From positions 1-62,721 of the forward strand of contig JACZKP010000135.1 in the NCBI GenBank assembly GCA_014860005.1: 62,721 bases of DNA. The letters are read 5' to 3'. Position numbers and translations under genes: made by a program. The stretch is from Verrucomicrobiota bacterium. Lineage in GTDB: Bacteria; Verrucomicrobiota; Verrucomicrobiae; Limisphaerales; UBA11358. The notes beneath the pieces are model-generated. The model was not told the origin of the DNA. It searched no databases and saw only the letters and a program-made list of their open reading frames with translations. Shown piece after piece: positions 8,127 to 16,660 of this stretch (positions are counted from its first letter, which is position 1; every line of letters begins with the position of its first letter).

Positions 8127-11100
8127 ATGATTCACGGCATGCACCCGCATGAGTCAGACACCCTTCGCTTCCGGGCCGCTTGGTTAAGGCTGGGACGAAT
8201 CAGCCTCGGTCTGGCATTGGGATTTTCTGGCAGCATGGCGGAGGCGCAACTGCCGTCCACCCTCCGCAGTAGCTCTGCTACGAAGGACGGGTCCGCTCCC
8301 AATTATTTTGTGCGCGTCTGGCAGAGTGATGATGGCCTGCCGCAGAACGCCGTATCGGCCGTGATCCAAGCCCGCGACGGTTACCTCTGGGTGGGAACTT
8401 ACAACGGTCTGGTGCGGTTTGACGGCGTGCGGTTCACGGTTTTCGACCACAGCAACACCGCCGAATTGCCCAACAATCGCGTGACCAGTTTGTTTGAGGC
8501 CGATGATGCCAGTTTGTGGATTGGTCACGAAACCGGCGAACTAACGCGGCTGCAAGCCGGGCGCTTTGAAACGGTGTCCCTTCCCGGAGGCTGGCAGGGC
8601 CGAAAAATTGTCGGCATTCAATCGGACGACCTTCAGGACATCTGGTTGCAGGGCGACGATGGTTCATTGGCGCGAGTGAGGGACGGCCTCATGCTGACGC
8701 CACCCAGCGGAAATGCCCCGGGGTTGGTCAACCTTGTCAAAGGTGAGGGCGGTTCGATCTGGGTTCTTTCCGCAGGCCTGGTTGCCGTGCTGGAACGTGG
8801 CGAGTTGAAACCGATGAATTTTGATGGCGCCGCAACGAACATCTATGTGCAAGGTCTTGCACCCAGTCGCCGTGGGGGCATGTGGGTGGCGAGCGACGGG
8901 CGATTGCGCCGCTGGATGGGAACAAAATGGGCGGAGGACTTGGGCGAATCTCCCTGGGGATTGGCGGCCTTGGTGGACTTGATTGAAACGCAGGATGGAT
9001 TCCTGGCGGCGGCGACCTCCGAGCAGGGGTTGTACTTGGTGAGTCCGCAGGCTGCAGTGCTCCACTTCAATCGCACGAATGGATTTCCGAGCGATTGGTT
9101 GCGCTGCCTGCAGGAGGATCGCGAAGGAAATCTATGGGTCGGCGCCGGTGGCAGTGGCCTGGCGGTGGTGCGTGGCAGCAAAGCGGCCACCGTCAATGCG
9201 CCAGACGCCTGGCAGGGTCGCCCCGTCCTTTCGGTTAGCGTCGGGAAAGATGACGCGCTCTGGATTGCCACCGAGGGCGCGGGGATTTATCGGCTGCGTG
9301 CCGGGGAATGGACCCATTTTGGGGAGAGCAGCGGGCTGGCCAATCTGTTTGTCTGGAGTGTGGCCGAAGATGCACGCGGACAAGTCTGGGCGGGCACATG
9401 GGGCGGAGGACTTTTCATCAAGCGCGACGCGCAGTTCGAGCGCGCGACCGGGCTGGAAGATTTCACAGCGCCAACTCCAGCTTTGCTGCACCGACCCGAC
9501 GGCAGTTGTTGGGTCGGCTCAGGCGAGGGTTTGCTCCTTTATGAGTCGGGCAAGCCGATAATCCGCTACGGGCGCGAGCAAGGTTTGGCATTGCCGGATG
9601 TTCGCGCAGTGGTGGAGGACAAGCAGGGCCGCGTGTGGTTTGGCATGTCGGGCGGCGGGCTGGGTTTGTTGGAGAATGGTGCGGTCCGCCAATTTCGCAA
9701 AGCCGATGGCTTGGCGAGTGATTTTGTCTGGTGTCTGCAACTGGACGAGGAAGGAGCGCTGTGGATTGGTACGGCGGGCGGCGGCTTGAGCCGCTTGAAG
9801 GACGGTCGTTTCGCCAACATCGGCACCAGCCAGGGGCTGCCCAACACCCACATCTGCCACATTGCCGACGACGGTCAGGGTTATTTCTGGATGAGTTCCC
9901 ATCAGGGGATCATTCGGGCGAGCAAAGCGGAGTTGCGGCGTTGCGCGGATGGACAGATTCCGACAATGAGCTGGCTGACCTACGGCACGGGTGACGGCCT
10001 GCCCACCCTCGAATCTTCCGGTGGCTCGCAACCGGCGGGCTGCCGCACGGCGGACGGACGCCTGTGGTTTGCAACGAGCCGCGGATTGGCGGTCCTCAAT
10101 CCGCTCGATGTAAAGACCAATCAACTGGCCCCACCGGTCATCATCGAAGAATTGCGCGTGGATGGCCGGGTGACGGACATTCGCGGCGCCACCAACACGC
10201 CGTTGCGGATTCCACCCGGGCGGAATCGCCTGGAGATTCATTACACCGGCTTGAGTTTCGTGGTTCCCGAGAAGGTGCGGTTCAAATACCGTCTCGACGG
10301 TTTGCAGTCGGAATGGGAGGACGCGGGCAACGAGCGGCGGGTCAACTACAGCTATGTGCCGCCCGGCAATTACACATTCCATGTTATTGCCTGCAACAAT
10401 GACGAAGTCTGGAACGAATTGGGGGCGAAACTCGCTTTTATTGTTCTGCCGCATTTCTGGCAGACTTGGTGGTTCCGCACGGCCATCGGGCTGGCTGCGG
10501 TGGCGTCCGTGAGCGCGATGGTCTGGTTCGACACCCGCCGCCGGATGCGCCATGAACTGGAACGCGCGGAACGTCAGCGCGCGGTGGAACGCGAGCGCAC
10601 GCGCATCGCCAAGGACATTCACGATGATCTGGGGGCGAGCCTCACGCGCATTACGATGTTGAGCCAGACGGCGCGCAGCGAGCTTGACCAACCGGAACAA
10701 GCAGCGCTGGACCTGGACCGTATTTACGGCACGGCCCGTGAATTGACCCGCGCCATGGACGAAATTGTTTGGGCCGTGAATCCGCAGCATGACACGCTGG
10801 ACAGTCTGGCCACCTACCTGGGCCGGTTCGCGCAGGATTATCTGCAAGTCGCCGGCATTCGTTGCCGGTTGGACGTGCCTTTGCGTCTGCCGTCCTGGCC
10901 ATTGACCGCCGAGGTGCGGCACAATTTATTCCTCGCCTTCAAGGAAGCCCTGCATAACACCGTCAAACATGCCGCCGCCTCGGAGGTGCGCGTTTCGCTG
11001 GCACTCAAGCCACTTGGCTTCGTCCTTACTTTGGCCGACAACGGGCGGGGTTTCTCTCCCGTGGCATTGAACCGCGAACCGTCATCGGAAGGGGATCGCG

Positions 11101-11234
11101 TTGCGTCTGGCAACGGGTTGGCCAATATGCGCCGCCGCCTCGTGGAAATCGGCGGCCACTGTGATATCCAGAGTCGGTCCGGTACGGGAACGACGATCGC
11201 GTTTGCAGTGGATGTCAGTGTCGCTGCGTCATGA
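8127..11234 (+). CDS. Sensor histidine kinase with periplasmic two-component-regulator propeller
   Basis: This 1035-residue membrane kinase should detect an extracytoplasmic ligand and phosphorylate the regulator encoded next door. Order: signal/anchor helix (about 15-37); many Reg_prop blades forming two propellers (about 55-680), with repeats like DREGNLWVGAGGSGLA and GQVWAGTWGGGLF; a Y_Y_Y domain (KVRFKYRLDGLQSEWEDAG); one transmembrane helix near 780-800; a HisKA_3 dimerisation domain with ERTRIAKDIHDDLGASLTRI (His832 is the probable phosphoacceptor); and a HATPase_c domain with LADNGRGF and GNGLANMRRR. The frame is open from a TTG at 8088, but ATG 8127 precedes the signal helix. HTCS-like sensors of this plan often respond to glycans; that is inference here. 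Confidence 0.92.
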   Translation: MIHGMHPHESDTLRFRAAWLRLGRISLGLALGFSGSMAEAQLPSTLRSSSATKDGSAPNYFVRVWQSDDGLPQNAVSAVIQARDGYLWVGTYNGLVRFDGVRFTVFDHSNTAELPNNRVTSLFEADDASLWIGHETGELTRLQAGRFETVSLPGGWQGRKIVGIQSDDLQDIWLQGDDGSLARVRDGLMLTPPSGNAPGLVNLVKGEGGSIWVLSAGLVAVLERGELKPMNFDGAATNIYVQGLAPSRRGGMWVASDGRLRRWMGTKWAEDLGESPWGLAALVDLIETQDGFLAAATSEQGLYLVSPQAAVLHFNRTNGFPSDWLRCLQEDREGNLWVGAGGSGLAVVRGSKAATVNAPDAWQGRPVLSVSVGKDDALWIATEGAGIYRLRAGEWTHFGESSGLANLFVWSVAEDARGQVWAGTWGGGLFIKRDAQFERATGLEDFTAPTPALLHRPDGSCWVGSGEGLLLYESGKPIIRYGREQGLALPDVRAVVEDKQGRVWFGMSGGGLGLLENGAVRQFRKADGLASDFVWCLQLDEEGALWIGTAGGGLSRLKDGRFANIGTSQGLPNTHICHIADDGQGYFWMSSHQGIIRASKAELRRCADGQIPTMSWLTYGTGDGLPTLESSGGSQPAGCRTADGRLWFATSRGLAVLNPLDVKTNQLAPPVIIEELRVDGRVTDIRGATNTPLRIPPGRNRLEIHYTGLSFVVPEKVRFKYRLDGLQSEWEDAGNERRVNYSYVPPGNYTFHVIACNNDEVWNELGAKLAFIVLPHFWQTWWFRTAIGLAAVASVSAMVWFDTRRRMRHELERAERQRAVERERTRIAKDIHDDLGASLTRITMLSQTARSELDQPEQAALDLDRIYGTARELTRAMDEIVWAVNPQHDTLDSLATYLGRFAQDYLQVAGIRCRLDVPLRLPSWPLTAEVRHNLFLAFKEALHNTVKHAAASEVRVSLALKPLGFVLTLADNGRGFSPVALNREPSSEGDRVASGNGLANMRRRLVEIGGHCDIQSRSGTGTTIAFAVDVSVAAS

Positions 11235-11411
11235 TGGAAAAAGATCCATGCACCAGACTGCACGGTCATTGTGACGAGCTAAGAGCCGAATCATGAGTGT
11301 GACGCTGATAAGGGTGGTCATCGCCCGGGTGACATGTTGGCCTGTTTCATTATGTGTCGTGTAAACTGACGACAATCCTCCGGCCTCACCGCAGTGTAGT
11401 ATCAAACCAAC

Positions 11412-12074
11412 TTGAGCATAGGTGTTTCCATCATCGAAGACGACGCGCCAGCGCGGGCGATCCTGGCGGAGTGGATCCGGCGTGCGGAGGGTTTTCGATG
11501 TGTCAGCGAGCACGGCAGTGCGGAGATTGCGCTCGCGCAGGTGCCGGCCAAGCGGCCCACGGTAGTGTTGATGGACATCAACCTGCCCGGCATGAACGGC
11601 ATTGAGTGTGTGCGCCGACTCAAGCCCTTGCTCCCGGAAACGCAGTTCGTGATGCTGACGGTGTATGAGGATGCCGATCATATCTTCGACGCCCTGGCGG
11701 CGGGGGCCAGCGGTTATCTTTTGAAGCAAACGCCGTTCAATGAACTGCTGGCCGCGCTCAAGGAAGTCCACTCCGGCGGCTCGCCCATGACCAGCAATAT
11801 CGCTCGCAAAGTCGTCCAGTCCTTTCAACAATACCGCCCCGCTTCCAGCGAGGGGGAGGACCTTTCTCCGCGCGAACACGAGGTTTTGAACCTGCTGGCG
11901 CGCGGCTATCTCTACAAGGAAATTGCCGAATCGCTGGGCATCAGCGTGCCGACGGTAAACACCTACATCCGGCGCATCTACGAGAAGCTTCATGTGCGTT
12001 CCCGGGCGCAGGCGGTGGCCAAATACGCGCACATTCCCCTGGCGTCTGACCGCTCCACTCCCGCACGGGGCTAA
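11412..12074 (+). CDS. NarL/FixJ-family response regulator
   Basis: This 220-residue DNA-binding regulator has a receiver domain (about 1-125) with the acidic pocket IIEDD, probable phosphoacceptor Asp55 (VVLMDINLPGMNG) and the switch/Lys segment GYLLKQTPF. It is followed by a LuxR-type helix-turn-helix (about 148-212: LSPREHEVLNLLARGYLYKE and GISVPTVNTYIRRIYEKL). The only start that keeps the beta-1 strand is the TTG at 11412; no ATG is available. It lies 177 bases after the HisKA_3 kinase, the usual partner class, so the two form a probable pair. The target genes are not identifiable; the exported-protein gene downstream is a candidate. Confidence 0.93.
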   Translation: MSIGVSIIEDDAPARAILAEWIRRAEGFRCVSEHGSAEIALAQVPAKRPTVVLMDINLPGMNGIECVRRLKPLLPETQFVMLTVYEDADHIFDALAAGASGYLLKQTPFNELLAALKEVHSGGSPMTSNIARKVVQSFQQYRPASSEGEDLSPREHEVLNLLARGYLYKEIAESLGISVPTVNTYIRRIYEKLHVRSRAQAVAKYAHIPLASDRSTPARG

Positions 12075-12288
12075 ACCGGTTTCCGGGGGCAGACTTGGTG
12101 GTTTGGTCGTGTCGTTAATTTTGGTGACATGACGCCATTGGGAGACGTGATAGGTTCCGCCCAACAAATCTGGTCATGACGAATCTGCAAACCGTAGGAC
12201 TGTTGCTATGGGCATTGTGCCATGGCCTGCCGTGGCGACAGATGTCTCCTGCAATTGCACCCAGCCCCAACTCCAAACAAACCCAAAT

Positions 12289-14211
12289 ATGAAAAAACAA
12301 CCTACCCTTCAGCGTTGGCTTACGACGGCAGCGGTCGCCTTGGCCTTGGCCGCTTCGGCCAGCTTCAGCCGCGCGCAAAACACCAATCCCACAAACACCT
12401 TCGACACCGCTGCGAGCACCGCTTCGTTTGTCCAGTGGTGGGGTGGCGGCGGCGCCGGGGCCACCATGACCTGGGATGAGACCATGGATGCCGCTAACGA
12501 TCCGACCTCGGGTTCGGTGAGATATGAGGTCAACTTCATTGGGAACGCCGGAGAACAATTCATGACCTTCTTCACCATCGCGAATCGGTGGGGTTGGGAC
12601 GGTGGCTACACTTTAGATGCCACCACCTACACCAACTTGTCCTTCGATCTCAAGATTGATCCCAGTTCCGGCCAGCGGGTAAATGCCAATGACTATGGCT
12701 GGCTGGAAATCGGTTTGGTTACCTTTGTCACCGATTGGGGGCAAACCTATCTTCCGGGTCGTGCGATCCCGCTGAGTGCCACAGGCTGGACGCGTTTTGA
12801 TTATCCACTCAATCCGACGCTCTCCAACATCGACAAAGTCGTTGGGTTCTTCATCAAAATGTGGTCCGACGGCGGGCACACCAACAGCCTGATCTTCAAT
12901 GTGGACAATTTCATGATCACCCAACCGACGGAGCCGGTCGTCATTCCGCCGCCAACAATGGCCATCACGAAGGCCGGCCCATCCGGGGTGCAGATTATCA
13001 TGGATAGCGACGCCAACCAGTGGCAGCGCGATGCCATTAGCACCCCGGCGGACGGTGGACCATACCTCTGGACTTCGCAAGGCAGCTATCCGGTTTCGTA
13101 TTCCTGCACGATCGCTGACTTCCCGGACGCCGCCACCCATTATGGTTTTGAGGCTCACATGTATCTCGTCAATGGGGACACCGGTGGAGGAAGTGCTACC
13201 AGCGGCTCCCCGGATTGGAATGTGCCAGACCTCTTGATTTTCCGAGTGGAAAACACCGCTGCCGGCGGCGCGCTGGCCCAGATACAGTGGAAAACCAATC
13301 ATCCGGCCGCCAATGCAACCAATATTCCGGTGGCCGTTGAGGCGTCCAGCGTGCTGGGCACATGGACTGTGACCTTCACGGACGCCACCCACGGCACATT
13401 GACCGGCCCTGGGATTACGGCGACGAACTTCACGCTGCCCGAAGATGCGGTGCTGAACAACTTCAGCCCTGCAACTTCGTACCTCCAATTCGGGATTTTC
13501 AAGAACGACGGACCAAACGACGGACATAACAACGGCGCCCACGGAACCTTTAGTCGTGTTCAGTTCACGGGGCAATTGTCCCCGTTTGACGATGACTTCA
13601 CCGGGTCCACGCTTACGGAGAAATATGCCTGGCGCCGAACCTCTACGACAGCGGTTCAATACATTCCTCCCGGAACCGCATGGGTGGTTGACTGGACTTT
13701 GCCGGCATCCGGCTACAGCTCGCAAACAGCTCCGGCGATCACCGGGCCATGGACGGAGACGGTTTTCTCCAGCCTGTTTCAGAGTGGCAGTAAGATAAAA
13801 GGCCTGATTTCTCAAGCAGATCTGCCCGCGGGCAACGCCGCATTTTTCCGCTTGGTCAAGCGGGAGTTTGTGAAGTTGCAGGTGTTGATGCCGGGTGAAA
13901 GTCCGGCGCCCGGTACGCCCACGGGTAAAACCGGCACCCCCACGGCCCAATCGCTGGGCTTGCCCTGCGTTGTCACGGTTCGCGCGGTGGATGCGGAGTG
14001 GCATCTCATTAACACCATCAACCACACGGTCAGCATCACGAGCAGTGATGGCTCCGCAAGCCTGCCGGGGTCGGCGGCTTTGGTGGGTGGCGTGGGCGAG
14101 TTTGAGGTGTACTTCGGCATCCCCGGCACGCAGACTGTCACTGCCACGGACGACACAGATTCCACCAAGTTGCCGAATACCGGCAGTCCTACGGTGGTGA
14201 ATAATCCTTGA
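12289..14211 (+). CDS. Large exported protein of unknown function
   Basis: This 640-residue protein has a clear signal peptide (LTTAAVALALAASASFSRAQ). Residues about 35-225 look like a carbohydrate-binding-module jelly roll, with many aromatic and Gly/Asn residues and the end LIFNVDNFMI. The middle region has a second beta-rich module, and the C-terminus (about 545-640) resembles an Ig-like/cadherin-type fold with AVDAEWHLINTINHTVSITS. I see no PEP-CTERM or other sorting tail and no catalytic motif. The ATG at 12289 is preferred over in-frame starts from 12208 because it begins the signal peptide. It follows the two-component pair and may be its target. A polysaccharide-binding role is inference. 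Confidence 0.75.
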   Translation: MKKQPTLQRWLTTAAVALALAASASFSRAQNTNPTNTFDTAASTASFVQWWGGGGAGATMTWDETMDAANDPTSGSVRYEVNFIGNAGEQFMTFFTIANRWGWDGGYTLDATTYTNLSFDLKIDPSSGQRVNANDYGWLEIGLVTFVTDWGQTYLPGRAIPLSATGWTRFDYPLNPTLSNIDKVVGFFIKMWSDGGHTNSLIFNVDNFMITQPTEPVVIPPPTMAITKAGPSGVQIIMDSDANQWQRDAISTPADGGPYLWTSQGSYPVSYSCTIADFPDAATHYGFEAHMYLVNGDTGGGSATSGSPDWNVPDLLIFRVENTAAGGALAQIQWKTNHPAANATNIPVAVEASSVLGTWTVTFTDATHGTLTGPGITATNFTLPEDAVLNNFSPATSYLQFGIFKNDGPNDGHNNGAHGTFSRVQFTGQLSPFDDDFTGSTLTEKYAWRRTSTTAVQYIPPGTAWVVDWTLPASGYSSQTAPAITGPWTETVFSSLFQSGSKIKGLISQADLPAGNAAFFRLVKREFVKLQVLMPGESPAPGTPTGKTGTPTAQSLGLPCVVTVRAVDAEWHLINTINHTVSITSSDGSASLPGSAALVGGVGEFEVYFGIPGTQTVTATDDTDSTKLPNTGSPTVVNNP

Positions 14212-14238
14212 GTCGGATTTCAGTTGGTTCATTGGACT

Positions 14239-14281
14239 CGGATTGGATGTTGGCATGGCCAGCATCCAATCCGCTGCTTTT
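14239..14281 (+). terminator. Probable Rho-independent terminator after the large exported protein
   Basis: A 15-bp stem, CGGATTGGATGTTGG (14239-14253) and CCAGCATCCAATCCG (14259-14273), encloses a 5-base loop CATGG. Its only imperfection would be a G-U pair. The right arm is followed by CTGCTTTT and, slightly further on, by a run of six T. It lies 28 bases after the stop of the exported-protein gene and between convergent genes, the right place for a terminator. Confidence 0.6.
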
Positions 14282-14429
14282 GGGGGGCGGTTTTTTGAAC
14301 TTCCTCCAATGGCGTGCAGAGTCACGACTGGCTGGCTCTGCGGGTGCGGCGGTAAAGGATGGGGACTGTTTTCAAGGACGAAGTGCCTTCCTCGCACGGC
14401 GGGTGCTGCCCAAGCGTTGAGCGCCCGCC

Positions 14430-15245
14430 TCAACGTTTGATCTGGGTTGTCCTTGCCTTGAGCCAATCGAAATCAGTGGCGGGGTTTGCGGGAATCTTAT
14501 TGCCGCGCACCACGTTCTTGCGGGCTGGCGGCATGGTTTCTCGAATCAGCCAGCGATGCGATTCCACGTGTCCGTCAGCGAATGCCAGGTTGGCCGCGCC
14601 GTTGTGATACGAACCGGGCAAGTTGCCCCACTCATAGTCGTCGAGGCGATTCACAAAGAAGCCATCGTTCAGGGTATCGCAATGCTCGTCGAGGAACACA
14701 AAGATGCCCGAAGGATTCAAGATTTCGGCGGTCTTGAAGAATTGGAGGTAACCGGGATTAAACCGATTGGTCAGCTCACCCGGATTGCCCACTTGTGCGT
14801 TCATGGCCATTGTCCGGATGCGCTGGCCATTTAGCGCCGGCTCGCGATCCGAGGGACACTTGTAAATCTGCGTGGCGCGGTTGGCGTAAGGCCCAAGTTT
14901 TGAATCCGTCAGATAAACCAGGTTCGTGTTGTCGTCACCATCCACCCAGTCCAGCACATTGTTGGCCCAGGTCTGACGACGCGCCAATGTTTCCGGTGTG
15001 CCGTGATTGTTGACCAGATAACCGTCGTTGTCGTCGGCATACATTTGCCACGCCAGGGAGAGTTGTTTGAGATTGTTGGCACAAGTAATTCCCTCCGCCT
15101 TGGACTTGGACCGGCCCAGAGCCGGAAGCAACAAAGCCGCGAGAATCGCAATCACCGCGATGACCACCAGCAACTCGATCAAGCTGAAAGCGTGGTCAAA
15201 TTCGCGTGCGCCGTCTTTGTGGATTGAATTCATCTGTTCGTACAT
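14430..15245 (-). CDS. Type II secretion/pilus-like pseudopilin with H-X9-DG motif
   Basis: This 271-residue protein has the prepilin N-terminus [20 protein letters not shown], with the conserved glutamate at +5 and a single hydrophobic stalk helix. Peptidase cleavage would leave Ala, not the usual Gly, before Phe+1. The globular domain contains [19 protein letters not shown] and, near the C-terminus, the spaced motif [15 protein letters not shown]. This is H-X9-DG, the mark of a large pseudopilin family greatly expanded in Verrucomicrobia, Lentisphaerae and Planctomycetes. The role of the family is not settled. In-frame ATG codons at 15245 and 15233 both fit. It is divergent from the NlpC/P60 gene and not next to the pilin cluster at 44584. 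Confidence 0.88.
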   Translation of the reverse strand: MYEQMNSIHKDGAREFDHAFSLIELLVVIAVIAILAALLLPALGRSKSKAEGITCANNLKQLSLAWQMYADDNDGYLVNNHGTPETLARRQTWANNVLDWVDGDDNTNLVYLTDSKLGPYANRATQIYKCPSDREPALNGQRIRTMAMNAQVGNPGELTNRFNPGYLQFFKTAEILNPSGIFVFLDEHCDTLNDGFFVNRLDDYEWGNLPGSYHNGAANLAFADGHVESHRWLIRETMPPARKNVVRGNKIPANPATDFDWLKARTTQIKR

Positions 15246-15398
15246 CTGTTTGCTTTGAGGCGGTGGTGTTTCCCGTGGCGGTGGACCTTACCGCGCAGAT
15301 GCCACCGGGCAAGCTTCGATTTTGCGACGATAAATGTGCGTGCCAACGTCGGCTGTTTTTGAATTGGCTTGGAGGTCAATTATTTGTTTTCTACCACC

Positions 15399-16595
15399 AT
15401 GGTTCGAGTCTTTGGGCGCATGATAAGGGAAAGGGTCGCCGCAATGGTGGCGGCGGCGCTGCTGTTGTTGCTGATCGGTTGCGCGCACGTTGAACATGGG
15501 GCAAGGCCGGTTCCAGGAGGGAAGGCCGGCGCAGCGGAGTGTGCCGTTCAGGAGGTGAAGAACCGTTTCGCGCCGGATCATTATTTGGCCGTTTTTCATG
15601 TTCAGGTGCAGGAGGATGGCAACCGCGTCGTGCTCACCGGCATGGTTGACAGTGCTGAGGCGAGAGCAGAAGCAGAGCTCGCGGTTAAACGGGCAGGCTT
15701 CGATGTGGTTAATCGCATTACTGTGCTTCCCTCGCCAGAACTTGGCGATGCCACTTGGGGTATTGCATCCGTGAGCACGGCCAATGCTCGCGAGCTTCCG
15801 GCGCACGGCGCGGAACTCGGTATGCAGGTACTCATGGGCCATGTGGTGCGCGTTTGGACGCAAACCAACGGCTGGTATCTTGTGCAGTCGGCGGATCGTT
15901 ATCTCTCCTGGGCCACGCGAGGTTCATTGGTCCGAGGCACCCAGGCGCAAATGGCAGCGTGGACTAATTCGCCGCTGCTGGTCGTGACGGCTTTTGAAGA
16001 GCGAGTGCTGGAACTTCCACAGCCGGCGGCGCAGCCCGTTTCCGATGTCGTGACCGGTTGCCTGGTGAAACGCACGGGTGAAGAGGGCGACTGGTTCAAG
16101 GTCGAACTGCCAGACCAACGCACCGGCTACCTGCCAAGAAGCGCCGCGGTGGATTACGCCGCATGGCAACGCACGCGCCAGCCCACAGCGGAGGCTGTTG
16201 AGCGCACGGCGCGCACGCTGCTTGGCCGTCCCTACATCTGGGGTGGCAATTCACCCAAAGGACTCGATTGCTCGGGCTTTACCAAGTTGACCTTCTTCCT
16301 CAACGGCGTGGCGTTGGATCGCAACGCCAGTCATCAGGCCAAACAGGGTGTCGCGGTTCCGTTGGACGCGGATTTGAGTCAGTTGCGAAAGGGCGATCTG
16401 GTCTTTTTCGGCACGCGCGCCCGCCAAGGCAGACCGGAACGAGTCACGCACGTGGGGATTTATCTGGGCGACAAATTATTCATCCACTCTTCCGATCTGG
16501 TGCGCATCAACAGTCTCGATCCCGATTCACCCATCAGTGACGCGCGGCGCATCCGCACGCTGCTTTCCGCACGGCGGGTGCTGCCGGAATCCTGA
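15399..16595 (+). CDS. NlpC/P60-family cell-wall peptidase lipoprotein
   Basis: This 398-residue protein begins with a lipoprotein signal (VAAMVAAALLLLLIGC, lipobox LIGC), so it is probably membrane-anchored in the periplasm. An N-terminal segment (about 55-105: NRVVLTGMVDSAEARAEAEL) resembles a BON domain. Two SH3-like segments follow, one with GHVVRVWTQTNGWYLVQSAD. The C-terminal NlpC/P60 domain carries catalytic Cys291 in NSPKGLDCSGF and His351 in RVTHVGIYLGD. The family cleaves peptide bonds in peptidoglycan stems. ATG 15399 is chosen over TTG 15369 because it gives a compact signal peptide. No operon partner is visible. Confidence 0.88.
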   Translation: MVRVFGRMIRERVAAMVAAALLLLLIGCAHVEHGARPVPGGKAGAAECAVQEVKNRFAPDHYLAVFHVQVQEDGNRVVLTGMVDSAEARAEAELAVKRAGFDVVNRITVLPSPELGDATWGIASVSTANARELPAHGAELGMQVLMGHVVRVWTQTNGWYLVQSADRYLSWATRGSLVRGTQAQMAAWTNSPLLVVTAFEERVLELPQPAAQPVSDVVTGCLVKRTGEEGDWFKVELPDQRTGYLPRSAAVDYAAWQRTRQPTAEAVERTARTLLGRPYIWGGNSPKGLDCSGFTKLTFFLNGVALDRNASHQAKQGVAVPLDADLSQLRKGDLVFFGTRARQGRPERVTHVGIYLGDKLFIHSSDLVRINSLDPDSPISDARRIRTLLSARRVLPES

Positions 16596-16660
16596 GCGAT
16601 GCGCCGCGCAATTTCAGGAGTGCGGAGAAACCGACGGAGTCTGCTGCCATGACCAATTGA

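Noticed and set aside
9519..10922. Minus-strand open frame of 467 codons within the propeller kinase gene
   Set aside because: Antisense shadow of the Reg_prop kinase, no recognisable motif.
12613..14466. Long minus-strand open frame (617 codons) opposite the large exported protein
   Set aside because: The plus-strand frame has a signal peptide and normal composition; the minus frame is Arg/Gly-rich and also runs over the terminator hairpin.
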